Part shown: positions 24,691-36,100 of the stretch, one piece after another
How positions within the stretch are numbered: the first letter of the stretch is position 1
Layout: each line of letters begins with the position of its first letter
Origin: Anaeramoeba flamelloides
Lineage: Eukaryota; Metamonada; Anaeramoebidae
Assembly (NCBI GenBank): GCA_027625915.1
Contig: JANTQA010000045.1
Span: 2,108,001-2,172,000, forward strand
Direction of reading: 5' to 3'
DNA: 64,000 nt
Notes under the pieces: model-generated
What the model saw: only the letters and a program-made list of their open reading frames with translations
Database searches by the model: none
Told to the model about the DNA's origin: nothing
Position numbers and translations under genes: made by a program

Positions 24691-26549
24691 TAGTAATTAT
24701 TATAAAAAATATTACTTTAAAGATTTTCTTAAGATAATTCTTTTTGTTTAGACAAAATATTATTTTTTTCAAATAAAATTTCAATTCAAGATATTTAAGA
24801 ATTGTATAATTTTATTCTACAAATCCAATGCAAATTTTTTTTATTTCAAAAATAATTTAGATTATTCTTAAAGGTATTGTGAGTAAAAGACTAGGTAATT
24901 AATAAAAAACAAATTTAATGAATTTGAATTTTTTTCCACTTTTATGGATTGAGAAAATAACTTTTTAAAAACGTAAACAATTTCACAATTTTAAATATGG
25001 TAAACTAGATTAAAGGTAAAGATTAGAACCAAAAATTAAAAATTGTATTTTTTTTTTTTTTAAGAATCAAATAACAAACAATTGTTTAAAAATTAGTCAA
25101 ATAATTGTCTTTTCGAGTGGAAGTTGATATTAATAAAAGAAATGCCTGTAAAAACTATAAGATATTTGATAAAATAAAAAAGCTCGGAAATTTTTTTGGT
25201 ACTTTTAGTTGAAACAAATTGTCTAAATTTTCACAAGGACTTTAGGAACATAAACTCCGAGTTGACAATAAGATTTGTTAATAGTAAATATATACATATT
25301 AAAAGAAATTACAAAGCATCGCTTTTCTTCAAATTTATTTGGAGTTTCAGACTTTTTTTTTTTTCAAATTTGATTTCTTGAAAAGAAAAAAAAAGTAAAA
25401 AAGGGTAAATTAAAAAAACAAGAAGCAAAAAGCTCTAAAAAAATGTGCAAAAAATTTGAATAAAATTAGAAAAAAAATCAAATTATCAGAACGAACAATT
25501 GGAAATTTATTTTGAGAAATATTCTGAATTAAACTCATAGAATATGCCTAATCACTTCAATTAAATGGTCATCATTGTGCTGAAATGGATTTTAGAATAT
25601 TGTCTCGGAATATTTTTCAATGGCAGAAAACATCTTTTCTAAAACTTTAGAGAATAATAATTTTTTTTTCTTAAATAATCTTAATTTCATTGAAAAAATC
25701 TTTGTTAAACTTGGAATAAATTTAGAATTTTTTTTTCTTTGGATACCTTGTCTTCATTATTTTTATTTGTTAGTATTGAATTGGAATATTAATAATTGAA
25801 AATATTAAAAATGATTGTTTTTTTTTTTTTTTTTCAGAATCAATACTATCCAATATAAAATATAAAGTATTATTTTCACCATTTTCAAAAATTAACTTTG
25901 TTGTTAAAAAAAAATAATATTATTAATTTTTTTTGTTTTTATTTTTCAAATATGTTTATTTTGGAATTCAAAAAATGGTTTCAAATTACTAAATTGTTTA
26001 AATGATGTTTACTACATCTATTGAGTAAACATAAAATACGAATTATAAAAATAAAATAAAATTAATCTTGTTATTTGTAATTTTTGTTTTTGAATAAAAC
26101 ACAAGTTATTTTATTGATATTATATTAAACATTTTATCAAAAAACGATAAATTTTACATTTTTCACAATAAACTTCTGATAGATCTTTTCTAAATATTAA
26201 AAAAGGAGATTGTCCCTTTCAAAAACGTATAAAAATCAAATGTATTTACAGATCTAAAAAATTAAAAAAAGAATTAAAAAACAAATAAAATAGTTCTAAA
26301 ACAATTAAATTAAAACTTTTTTTATTAATTTATTTTGGTTTTTATTTAAACATAAAGAAAGAGTTATTATTGAAAACCAAGAAATTAAGTTCATGGTTTT
26401 AATAATTAAGCAACTAAAAGAAAAAATAAAAATTTTAAACGATAAATAAACATCTAGTTTATTCATTGAAAAAAAATATATTGATTGTTGATGGATTATA
26501 ATTTTTTTTTTTCAAAAAAAAGTCAATTATAAGTAATTTTGTATAACAA
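24691..26549. other. AT-rich spacer between the DPP8/9-like and cyclin genes
   Basis: No exon recognised. A 61-codon plus-strand frame at 25196-25381 has no family likeness. The two genes converge here. Confidence 0.5.
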
Positions 26550-28089
26550 TTATAAATTACAAAGTGTTATGTTTGAGACACTACCAAATGAGCTATGTTG
26601 GTATTTTCTTCTGGTTGTTAAGGGTGCATCGGTATCAGTTATATCGTAAGAAGAGATTTCAGAAATGATTTTGTGTATACCCTTAATTGCGTCATACAAT
26701 TCAATTAATTTGAAATTGGTATAATGCTGAAGGGTGGGTGTCCAATACTTTTTGTTGTTCTTAATAAATTGCATTTGTGAAACCTTCTTTTTTTTTAAGC
26801 TGGCCGAATTTTTATTCTTGGATTTTAAAGTTTTGAGTGCGAGAAATATTGCTGCGGAGGCTAATTGGGAGGGCTTAAATTTGATCATCTCGATCCTTGG
26901 GATGGTCAGCTCCAAATAATAATTGGCCAATAGTTTTAATTTGAGATATTGCGAATTACTAAAATGGGCACTGATCGCGGCGGCTTTTAAATACCGGGAA
27001 ATGAAGGAATATGGGGACACAAATGTCACCCGAAAGCCGAGCATATTAAGGATCAAGCTTTCGGCTTGCAAAATCTCTTTTTTGGAATAGGTCTTATCAG
27101 AAATGTAAACAAAGTCATTTACCTCTGGTGGGTATATTTCTTCGTATTTTGAAGCAATTAACATTGCAGTGATACCAATTAATTGTAAGAGTTTAACAGG
27201 CACATTTCTTTTTGCCAAAAATTTGTCGACTATTTTACAGGTTAAATATAGCACCTCGGTTTTTAATTCAAACTTTAAATGGACCCCACACAGCCAATCG
27301 AAAAGGATGCCTCTCATCTCATCAGTTACCCGGTTTTGGGCCGACAGAAAGTCTAACGGTGTCATTTGTTCTATTTCCTTCAGTTTTTTGTTGTGGTAAA
27401 TATCTTGCACAAATTCTGTGACATATTGTGGATTTTTCCCAAATGGTTTATCAATATCATATATTTTTGGTTTTGATTTTTTTTTTTGTTTTTCTTGTTG
27501 TTGTTGTTGTTGGTTTAATACCTTGATGGATAGTGTTTTTTTAAGTCCACTTTTGTGGCTCAATTTTGATTTTTGTTTCTTTTTCAAGAGCCTTTCGTTC
27601 TTCCTTGACTTTTTGAAAATCCTAGTGTCGCCATTGACTTGGTTGTTGGAAGTCTTCCTGATTCGTACATTCTGTGGTTGATCTTGTTTTGAGGAAAGGC
27701 CTAGCTTTGTTGATTTTGATCGTTTTTGTAAAATTGGTTTTTGACTTTGGTTTGTGATCTTTCCAAGAACTGATCGTTCCTTTCCATAGCCAAAGCCTTG
27801 TTTCCCAGACTTGCCTCTTTTTAAAACATTTTTATTGTTATTGTTTTGTGAGACTAGGAAACTTTTTCCCTTCATCCTGTTTTCGGAAATATAGCTAAAT
27901 TGATTTTCATTTTCATTTTCATTTCTATTTGAAAATGTGTTTGTTGGTAAGTAGCCGATCTATAAATTTTAAGAATTGAATGTTAGAAAAAGGAAGAAAG
28001 TGATTTGGTGTGTTGTTTGATTTAGTTGGGGTGTTATTTCTTTTCTAAAAAGGAGTTAGAACAGTTTAAAAGAAGAAAATTCTTACCAT
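26550..28089 (-). CDS. B-type mitotic cyclin, first exon is only ATG
   Basis: Regulatory partner of a cyclin-dependent kinase at G2/M. Exon 2 (27959-26550) is open from its acceptor; exon 1 supplies only ATG at 28089-28087, directly followed by donor GTAAGA. The 127-nt intron (27960-28086) has a CTAAC branch-like motif about 30 nt before TTATAG. The joined protein is 470 aa and begins MIGYLPTNTFSNRN. A canonical destruction box, RSVLGKITN, lies at 63-71, matching anaphase-promoting-complex targets. The basic Asn/Gln-rich N-terminal region precedes the cyclin box, with MRGILFDWL (216-224) and KYEEIYPPEVNDFVYISD (272-289). A second cyclin fold follows. If the internal Met at 27875 were used instead, the product would still keep the D-box (441 aa). 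The gene is transcribed away from the SNX9-type gene, about 4.2 kb apart. Confidence 0.93.
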
Positions 28090-28946
28090 TTGAAATTAAA
28101 AATAAATGAAAAAAAAATAAATTAATTATTAACGGAAAAAAACGTTATTTATTCAGAAATGAACGTTTTTACAATTGTGAGATAAGTCTTATAACATGAA
28201 TGTGTAAGTAATCAATAAGTCGATTTTGTTCATCGTTTTATTATTTTAATAGAATTAGTTCCAACAACGGTAACTTTCAAATAATATTTTTTTGATATCT
28301 GAGTTTAAAGAATGACTAACATTTTGAAATTTCAGAACAATTTATAAATTACCTATAGAGGTATAGTTTGGAAAATAATACTTTCTAAACCAATTTTGAC
28401 TTTTATTTTTAAAAAAATACAAAGGAGGAAATAATAGAAAATATTGTCACTTTTTATTATTTTGGTGTGCTCTTCCACTGGAAATGATAGATTAAATATT
28501 TTAAAATAAAGTCTTTGAATTTAATTTCATTCAATTAATTTGATTTTCAAAAAAATAGTTTAAAATTATTTTTTGAGTTACTATTGCAAAATTAATCTCC
28601 AAAAGACTAATCTATGTTTCAAAATGAAAAAGTAATTTCTTTTTTCAATAAATTTTTCACCTTAAATGATCAAATAAATAATAAGTAAATGTGATCTTGC
28701 TTTCCAAAAGTATTACTCTGAAATTCGAAAAAATGAATTATAAGATTAACAATGAAACCATTTTTCTCTAAAAAGAGATAAAATTTAAGGCTTACAAGTC
28801 CTGAAATCTCGAAAAAAGATTATTTTGTGTAGTTTGAGACCAGTTGTTAATTTGGTTCTTATCTGATCGATCTTGTGCTTGGTATGGATTATATTAGTGG
28901 TTCAAAATGGCAATTTTTGATAATTTATTTTTTTTTTTCTGAAATC

Positions 28947-29431
28947 GACTGTCGTCAAAATAACATGTGCAAAAAAATATAATGTGTGTTTCAAAATAAA
29001 AAGCGTGTTTTTTTTTGTTATAGAATACCCCTACATAAACCAATCAAAGAAACCAATAATAAACCCTAAAAAAAATATGGTATTTGTTTCAAAAAGTTCT
29101 ATTATTTAAAAGTAAATTCTAAAAATGAAGGATAAAATTGCAAAATTTATCTCAAAAAATGGAGTAAATTTTTTGAAAAATTTTTATCAAAAAAAAAACA
29201 AAAAAATTCAAAAAAATTGAGAATATTATGGAAAAATTTCAACGATTTGCATGAATAATTTAAATTTTACTAAAAATAACCAGACCTTTACTTTAAAAAT
29301 TGATTTTAATTTAGGTATACTATTTGTTAGTTGATTGTATGTTGCCTGGGTACAAGAATAAAAAAAAAGCACGTATAATATTTTGAAACATAGATTATAG
29401 TCTTTGGGCACGCTTTATTTTGATCACTGTA
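28947..29431. mobile_element. MITE family D copy 1 (Tc1/mariner-like)
   Basis: About 481 bp. The left end is CTGTCGTCAAAATAA and the right end, inverted, is CAGTGATCAAAATAAAGCG; both arms continue with TGTTTCAAAATA. TA follows the right end; the left TA is not kept. Located upstream of the cyclin gene. Confidence 0.82.
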
Positions 29432-29793
29432 ATTAAAGATTTTAAGATTAATTGGATGGAACTTAATTTATAAAAAAATGTGGTTTGTGGGCTGTTGATT
29501 GAAATTTTTAATTAAGTTTGGTTTTATTTAGAGCTTTAAAAAAAATTTTTTTTTTCTGTTAGCTAATTGACAAAAAAGTAAATCAAGATTCTCTTCTACA
29601 ACCGTAAATTCAAAAGTTATTCTTGAACAACTATCAATCTATCAATCTTACACTCTTCAATTGGTATTTTGAAAATAAGAAAAAATAAATTGCCAATAAT
29701 TACCTTTTGGACCAATATAACAACCCATTTCAAAATCCCTTTGAAGCAGAACAATAATTAGATAAGAACCAAAAATCACAAGTCACCATACGA

Positions 29794-29797
<4 letters not shown>

Positions 29798-29851
<54 letters not shown>
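29798..29851. repeat. (TA)n microsatellite, about 54 bp
   Basis: Longest simple repeat of the window. Shorter (TA)n tracts lie at 9027-9048, 51476-51500, 51909-51935 and 57922-57948. Confidence 0.95.
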
Positions 29852-29853
<2 letters not shown>

Positions 29854-30215
29854 TTGAAATTCAATAAGATTGTAGACTGTGTGCCAAGAATAGAAAAAAA
29901 TTTAAAAAGAAAAGTAAAAAAGGAAAAAAAATAACAAACAAATTATTTTGTCGGTTTCAAAAAACATATTTTGATAAGTTATGTGATAAGTTTGTGAATT
30001 ACCACAATTCACATCCCAAATATCAAGATTTTTTTTAATAAATATTGAACTAAAACTGTCTTGTTTACATTACACCCATTTTTAACAAGCCCTAATTACC
30101 CATCACCATTATTTTACCAACCGTAACACACCCAATACATTTTAATTGCTATAAAACAATAATATTTACTGTACACTTAGACAAATATTTCCTTTTCAAG
30201 AAAAATCAGCACACA

Positions 30216-30311
30216 CTATAAGGTTTTCACAACTGTAGCTTCTTCCAACCAAAGAAAAATATGATCTGAATTTACAACTCCAGTATGTACCCCTTTCTTG
30301 GAAGCGTCCAT
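30216..30311 (-). CDS. Possible 31-aa small ORF or first exon
   Basis: ATG at 30311 is preceded by a long A-tract leader (CACAAAG-ATG) like those of the real genes here. Reading: MDASKKGVHTGVV, NSDHIFLWLEEATVV, KTL. GC content is above the surroundings. An alternative is that it is only the first exon (donor-like GGTACATAC after Lys6). No domain or family was recognised, so this is weak evidence. Confidence 0.25.
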   Translation of the reverse strand: MDASKKGVHTGVVNSDHIFLWLEEATVVKTL

Positions 30312-32249
30312 CTTTGTGATTTTTTTTTTTTTTTTACTTCTATTTATCCACCAAGTTTGAAAATTTAAGAAAATATCAGCTCTTTCATTTTTTGTTTTGA
30401 AATTGTGCTAAAAAATGAAAATTTCGATTCTTCTACCTCATTTGTAGATTTACTTTCTAAATTCTACTAATAAACACACTTTTTATAAAGTTATGTCAAC
30501 AATTCAAAGTTTTATTAATATGCAAAAATATGATAAAGTATTTTTTCTTTCAAAGAATGAAGAAAAACAATTTCAATCGAAATTTAAAGTTACATGTGTT
30601 TTTTGTTGTTGTTTGGTTGTTAGTAAACCCCGGCAACATTTCTACAGTAATATCTAAAAAGGAAAAAAGATCATTTGTTTTCTCAAATTAGTCTTTCCAT
30701 ATATCTAAAAACGCGAAAGAAGGTTTGGATAAATCAAATTTTTGAGAAAACTTCCTAATGTATAAAAACGAAAAAACATGGGAAATTGTTGAAACGTTTT
30801 TATTGTTTATTTTTAATTTTTTATTTAATATAAGAGAGTCAAATTTTCATTTTAAGGTGCACCATTCAGAAAAAACTGTTAAAAATTCTTGAATTATTCT
30901 TTGTTATTTACTGAGTGGGTTAAAATTTTATATAACCTTACAAATATTTGGTCAGAAAATGTAACTCACCAAAATTCCAATTTCTTTTAAAGGAAAGATA
31001 ATTTTTTCCATTTTATTGACAAATAAATATTTTTTTATAAAAAAAAAACTATTAATTTTTCTGATTGAATTTTCATTTAGATCTTTGAACACAAAATCCC
31101 ACAAAACCTTTCACACAACACCTCGGCACATTTTTCTTTAAACAATCCCTTCTTTTTTAGTCGAGAAACGAGATAAACAAAAAGGATTGTAACTGCGACA
31201 TAAATCTAATATTTTTGGTATTTGGTAGTTAAGATTCTGTTCAAAAATTCAAACAGAATAAATCTATCTTGAAAGAATTGTTATTAAGAAGCCTAATTAA
31301 AAAAAAAAAAATAAAAGTATCAACACAAAAACTAAAAAAAAACAAAGAGAAAGCTCCAATTTCTATATAAGAATTGTTTTGATCTATGGTAACATTGGAA
31401 CATCTCAAGTAATCCAATGTTCAAAACTCAGATACAGTATGGACCTCAAAAGTGGGTATTATTTATTGAAAATGTTTCAGTGATCACCTTTTTTTAGGAG
31501 AGACAATCGTGATTATTTTGAGTTTTTGTTCGAATTTCTTAATAAGGGTGATGGTTTTTATTTCCCTTAAAATTTTTTCTAAATTTTTCTTTATACATTA
31601 CTCATAAAATGAAATTGTGATCCATATAGAGAATATTTTGATATACATGAATTCACTTTATAAATAAGATGTGATCAAAAGCTTTAAAGATAATTTTTGT
31701 CAATTTCCAACACAGAGACATAATCAGTTAGACTTTTAAGAAACAAACCGTCAACAAAATTTAAGACACAAAAAAAACGCTCAAACTATCACACAAAATA
31801 CAAATTCAAGTAAAATAATTTGTAAAAAAAAAAATTCCAAAAAATGTACTTTAATTTGAGATTTTTTTGTTCCTTATATTTAATTGATATTTTGAAACCT
31901 AAAAGTGGAACTGAATGTAGAAATTCTTTCAATTTATGAAACAACTCATTAATTTATTTTAAATTTAGTAATACTAAAAGAAAAGTAAAAAGGTCTTTTA
32001 CAACATTTTTATGAAAATTTTTTACAGTAAAGCCCCTAAAGGAAATACAATCTCAAAAAACAAATATTTTTTACTTTCGAAATACAGTAAAAATTAATTG
32101 TACTAAAGTTTTATTGTTCTTTTCAATTACTAAAGAAAGAAAACCCCCTTAATAGAAGAATTTAGTATGAAAAAAATTTTAGGGTTAATCATTTTTTATT
32201 GTTCGATTTTTTCCAAATTTTGCTGATTAAAATTACTTTGTGAATTGCT

Positions 32250-33085
32250 ATGTCAAAACAAAGTTTTCAAGCAATGGTAATTTATGATTACGAAGCCCAG
32301 GACGAAGGTGAGCTTGATTTAACTTCAGGGGAAGTTATTGAAGTTATTTCCGAAGATGCTTCTGGTTGGTGGACAGGCAGGCATAATGGCATTGATGGTG
32401 TTTTCCCCGGTAGCTATGTTGAATATATTGTGGAAGACGAAGAAGAAGAAGAAGAAGAAGAAGAAGAGGAACAAAAAATTGAACCAAAAAATTCCCAAAC
32501 TTCTCTTCGTAATCAAATAGTCCAACAACCAAAAACACAAGAAACACAAACCGTCAAACAAAACTCATATAATTACCCAAAAAAACAAACCCAAACCCAA
32601 ACATCCTCAAATTATCAACAAAAATCCTTCACACGAACAACAACAAACACAAATACAAATACAAATACAAACACAAACATAACTTCAAACATTAGATATT
32701 CACCAAATTCTTTTTCGATTGACAATACAAAAAAAATTTCTAATTCAACAAATTCAAATAATTCGCATATAACAAAGTAAGAACATTTATCTTTTTTTTT
32801 TATTTGCTTTTTTTTTTGTGTTTATTCAATTACTTTTTTTGTACTACTTGTTAAATAACAAATTTCTTTAAACAGGCCACAGTCTCTTTCAAATAAGACC
32901 CAACAAAAAAAATTAAATCAAGGAAAAGAAAAACCAAAACCACAAACACAAGGTGCTCGTTATATTAATGTAAATATTTTCCTCTTCTTTTTTTACCAAA
33001 CAAATTTTTACACTCTTCATTTAGTTTCTTGGGGTTAAATAAAACAAACAAAAGTAACAGTTGAATACTATTCACCTAATCGAAG

Positions 33086-33117
<32 letters not shown>

Positions 33118-36100
33118 AACCCTTATCCAACTTCATTTTTTAAACTTACACAATTAAATCCAAGATAATTCAATTAACAGACCCATTAGATTCTGAGATT
33201 TTTGAAAATATTTTTTGAATAAATGGGTGAAAAACTTGTTTTATCATTTGACCAAACAAGTCATAAACAAGCAAACAAAAGATTGAGATTTTCAGTTGTA
33301 AAAAAGAAAAACAGTTTTTTTTTTAAACAGATCAAGGACCAACGCTGTTTGTCAAAGGGAAGAACCATTTCATAAATAAAGATCTTCAAACTAAATCCAA
33401 AAAGGGCTATTTTTCGTTTAATGCCCTTGGAACAATTTGAATTCTATGTCAATACCTCACTCCAATTGGATTGATATTAGATCTCTTACATTTTTTACTC
33501 AATAAATTTTTTATAAATCAGGTGGAAAAAAAAAAAAAAAGATTACAACTTAAAGAAAATCTTTTTAATATCGTGGCAAAAAGCAAATTCCAAATTAATA
33601 AAATTAGCCTTCCGCTGTTTTAATAATATTATGTATACTAACCAAATGTGATTTTATATTTACCAACCAATTGACATTTATTCACTAGCCCTTTAAAGTA
33701 TATAACCGTTCTGGAAAAAAAGTAAAACAGGGAAAAAAAGTTCAACACGTTTTTTAATTGGGAACATTAAGAGAACCTCGAAAGTAAAATCAATAAACAA
33801 AAGAAAAAAAATATGATTAAAAACAAAATTCAGGACTAAAAACGTTAAACAGTTTTTTATAATACGGTCTTTTTTCGTATGGAGTTTTTCTTTGATGATA
33901 TATTATTAAAAATTTGTTGAAAAAATTAATTATTTTTGCGATCTCCAAAACCACATGGACAATATCGATATGAAAGTAGATTTATTATTGGTTCATTGGT
34001 TTGATTGAAAATAATATAATGAATTATTCTTTGAAGTTAATTGGTTTCTTCTTTTAATTGATTTTACTTTTCGTTTTCAGGTTTCTGTGATTCTATTAAG
34101 GTTCCCAATGAAAAACCTTGTTTCACTTTTTTTCATTGTTTCACTTTTTTTCCACAACGATAATATCAAATTTTAAAAAAGTTGTATCAAATTCTAACTT
34201 TTCAATTTTTTTGTTCAAAAGTCGAAAATTAAATATTTTATTCTAAACTCCATTTCAAAATCATTGGTCGATTAAAAATCAAATTTTGGAAATAAATATT
34301 TTTATTAATTGAAGTTATCTATTATAAATCAAAAAATTACTATTTTAATATTCAGTTCTATACACTAGAAATATTTTTTTTTCATCTAAAAATAAAATAA
34401 AAAAAAGTCAAAAAAAAAATAAATAAAAATTGTACCATTTATTATGAAATTTAGTTTATTTGATGATTTGTATCTAAAAAGAAAAGTCCCACCAAAAAGA
34501 ATATCAAAAAACAACCTTAAGGTAAATATATTTGAGATAAAATGATTTTAATTTTGCTCAGGAAAAATTTAAAATCTGTTAATTTTCATTTTGGAAAACT
34601 GGTATTTCAATATTAGATTTTATATTTTCATCCCAATAATTTGATCTTTAAATAGATTCTATCTTTGAAGTTGGTTACCTAAAATAAAGGATAATAAATC
34701 GAAAGTTAATTTTCCAAAAGGGTTTCAGTTTAAAATAAGATGAGAAAAATTAAAATTAGAATTTTACTTGTCTTAGAACATGAAATAACAAATAAATGTG
34801 AAAAGTCCTGAATCCTTTTTCTGATTTGATCTCAAATAATCTGACTCATTATTTTAAAAATAAAAGGAAACTGCAGACGAATTAAAACCACCTTTTAAAG
34901 AAAATTCAACACAACTCCTTTATTAATTAACTTTAATTCAAAACACTAAATTTGAAAAAGTATGAAGATCTACAAAAAACAAACTTTGAACAAGATTTAA
35001 AGAAGTTAAGAAAAAACAAAATTTTTATTGTTATTCTTTTAACACGTTTGCTTACATTGATAAACCAACCTTTTAAACAAAAAAACCAACAAGATCTTTG
35101 ATCCTTCGTTCCATATTTAAAAAGAATTCAAAACATTTGATTTCTTTTTTTGAAAAATCAAATCATAGAAACCATAGAAATCACAAAAATCACAGAAACA
35201 TGTAATCTCAAATTTCGATGACTTTTTGATTTTTATTTCTTAAAAGTCAATTCTGCCACTTTGGCTGTTTTACTAATTCTAAATTCATGATAAAAGGTGT
35301 ACATTAAAAATGATAAACTTTGGAATCGTATTAAAAATTAGAAGATTTTAGGAATCGAAAATAAATCGATTTTCTATAAAGACGTTTTATTATACCTAAA
35401 ATATGGCTTTTTCATACTTTATAAAATACATTTTTTAACCAAAAATACATGCTTATTGATAACAAATAAAAGTCAAACCATTTTTTTTTTGAAAGTTTAA
35501 GAAGATCTAATTGAAGTGAATCGACATAAAAGTCTTGTATCTTGGAAAAAAAATGATCTACTACAAAAAAAATAAAATTTAATTTTATAAACCTTTCAGC
35601 CCAGACAATTGCCTTTTCATAATAATTAACAAAAAGAATTCAAATAGTTTAAAAATAAACCTTTTAATAAAAAAAAATATATATATGAATCTTTTCATTG
35701 TGAAGATTGTACAATTTATTAACTATTAAAATTAAAATTTTCACTTTTGATAAAAAAACAGACAATAATTTCATGATCTAAATTTATTTTGATTTCTGTT
35801 TTTTGTAACAAATCAACGAATGAAAATTATCAGGTTATTATTAGTTCTTCAAAGTATATTCTTGAAACTATCTATACTTATTAAATATTGAGAAAAAAAT
35901 TGAAAAGTTTGAATTTCAAAATCCTGATTTAAAAATTAAACAAAAAATGTAAAATAAATTCCGATCAATAAATCAAATCCAAAAACTTTTTGGAATAGAG
36001 TTTAATGATTTTATAGCTTATTGTTGTTCAAAACTTTAACAAAAAAAAATCTTACCTTCTTTTTACTTTTTTTAGATTAAAAAGCGAGTACTACAAGTTC

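Larger units (their letters stand above)
29432..32249. other. Divergent spacer between cyclin and SNX9-type genes
   Basis: Holds the long (TA)n and a C-rich patch at 30060-30315. Minus-strand frame 30311-30216 reads M-D-A-S-K-K-G-V-H-T-G-V and continues to 31 aa with a mildly coding look, but has no family match. A second GC-richer patch lies at 31080-31200. Confidence 0.45.

Noticed and set aside
32325-32561. Open frames opposite the SH3 exon
   Set aside because: Shadow frames of the acidic Glu run; the plus strand encodes a clear SH3 domain.
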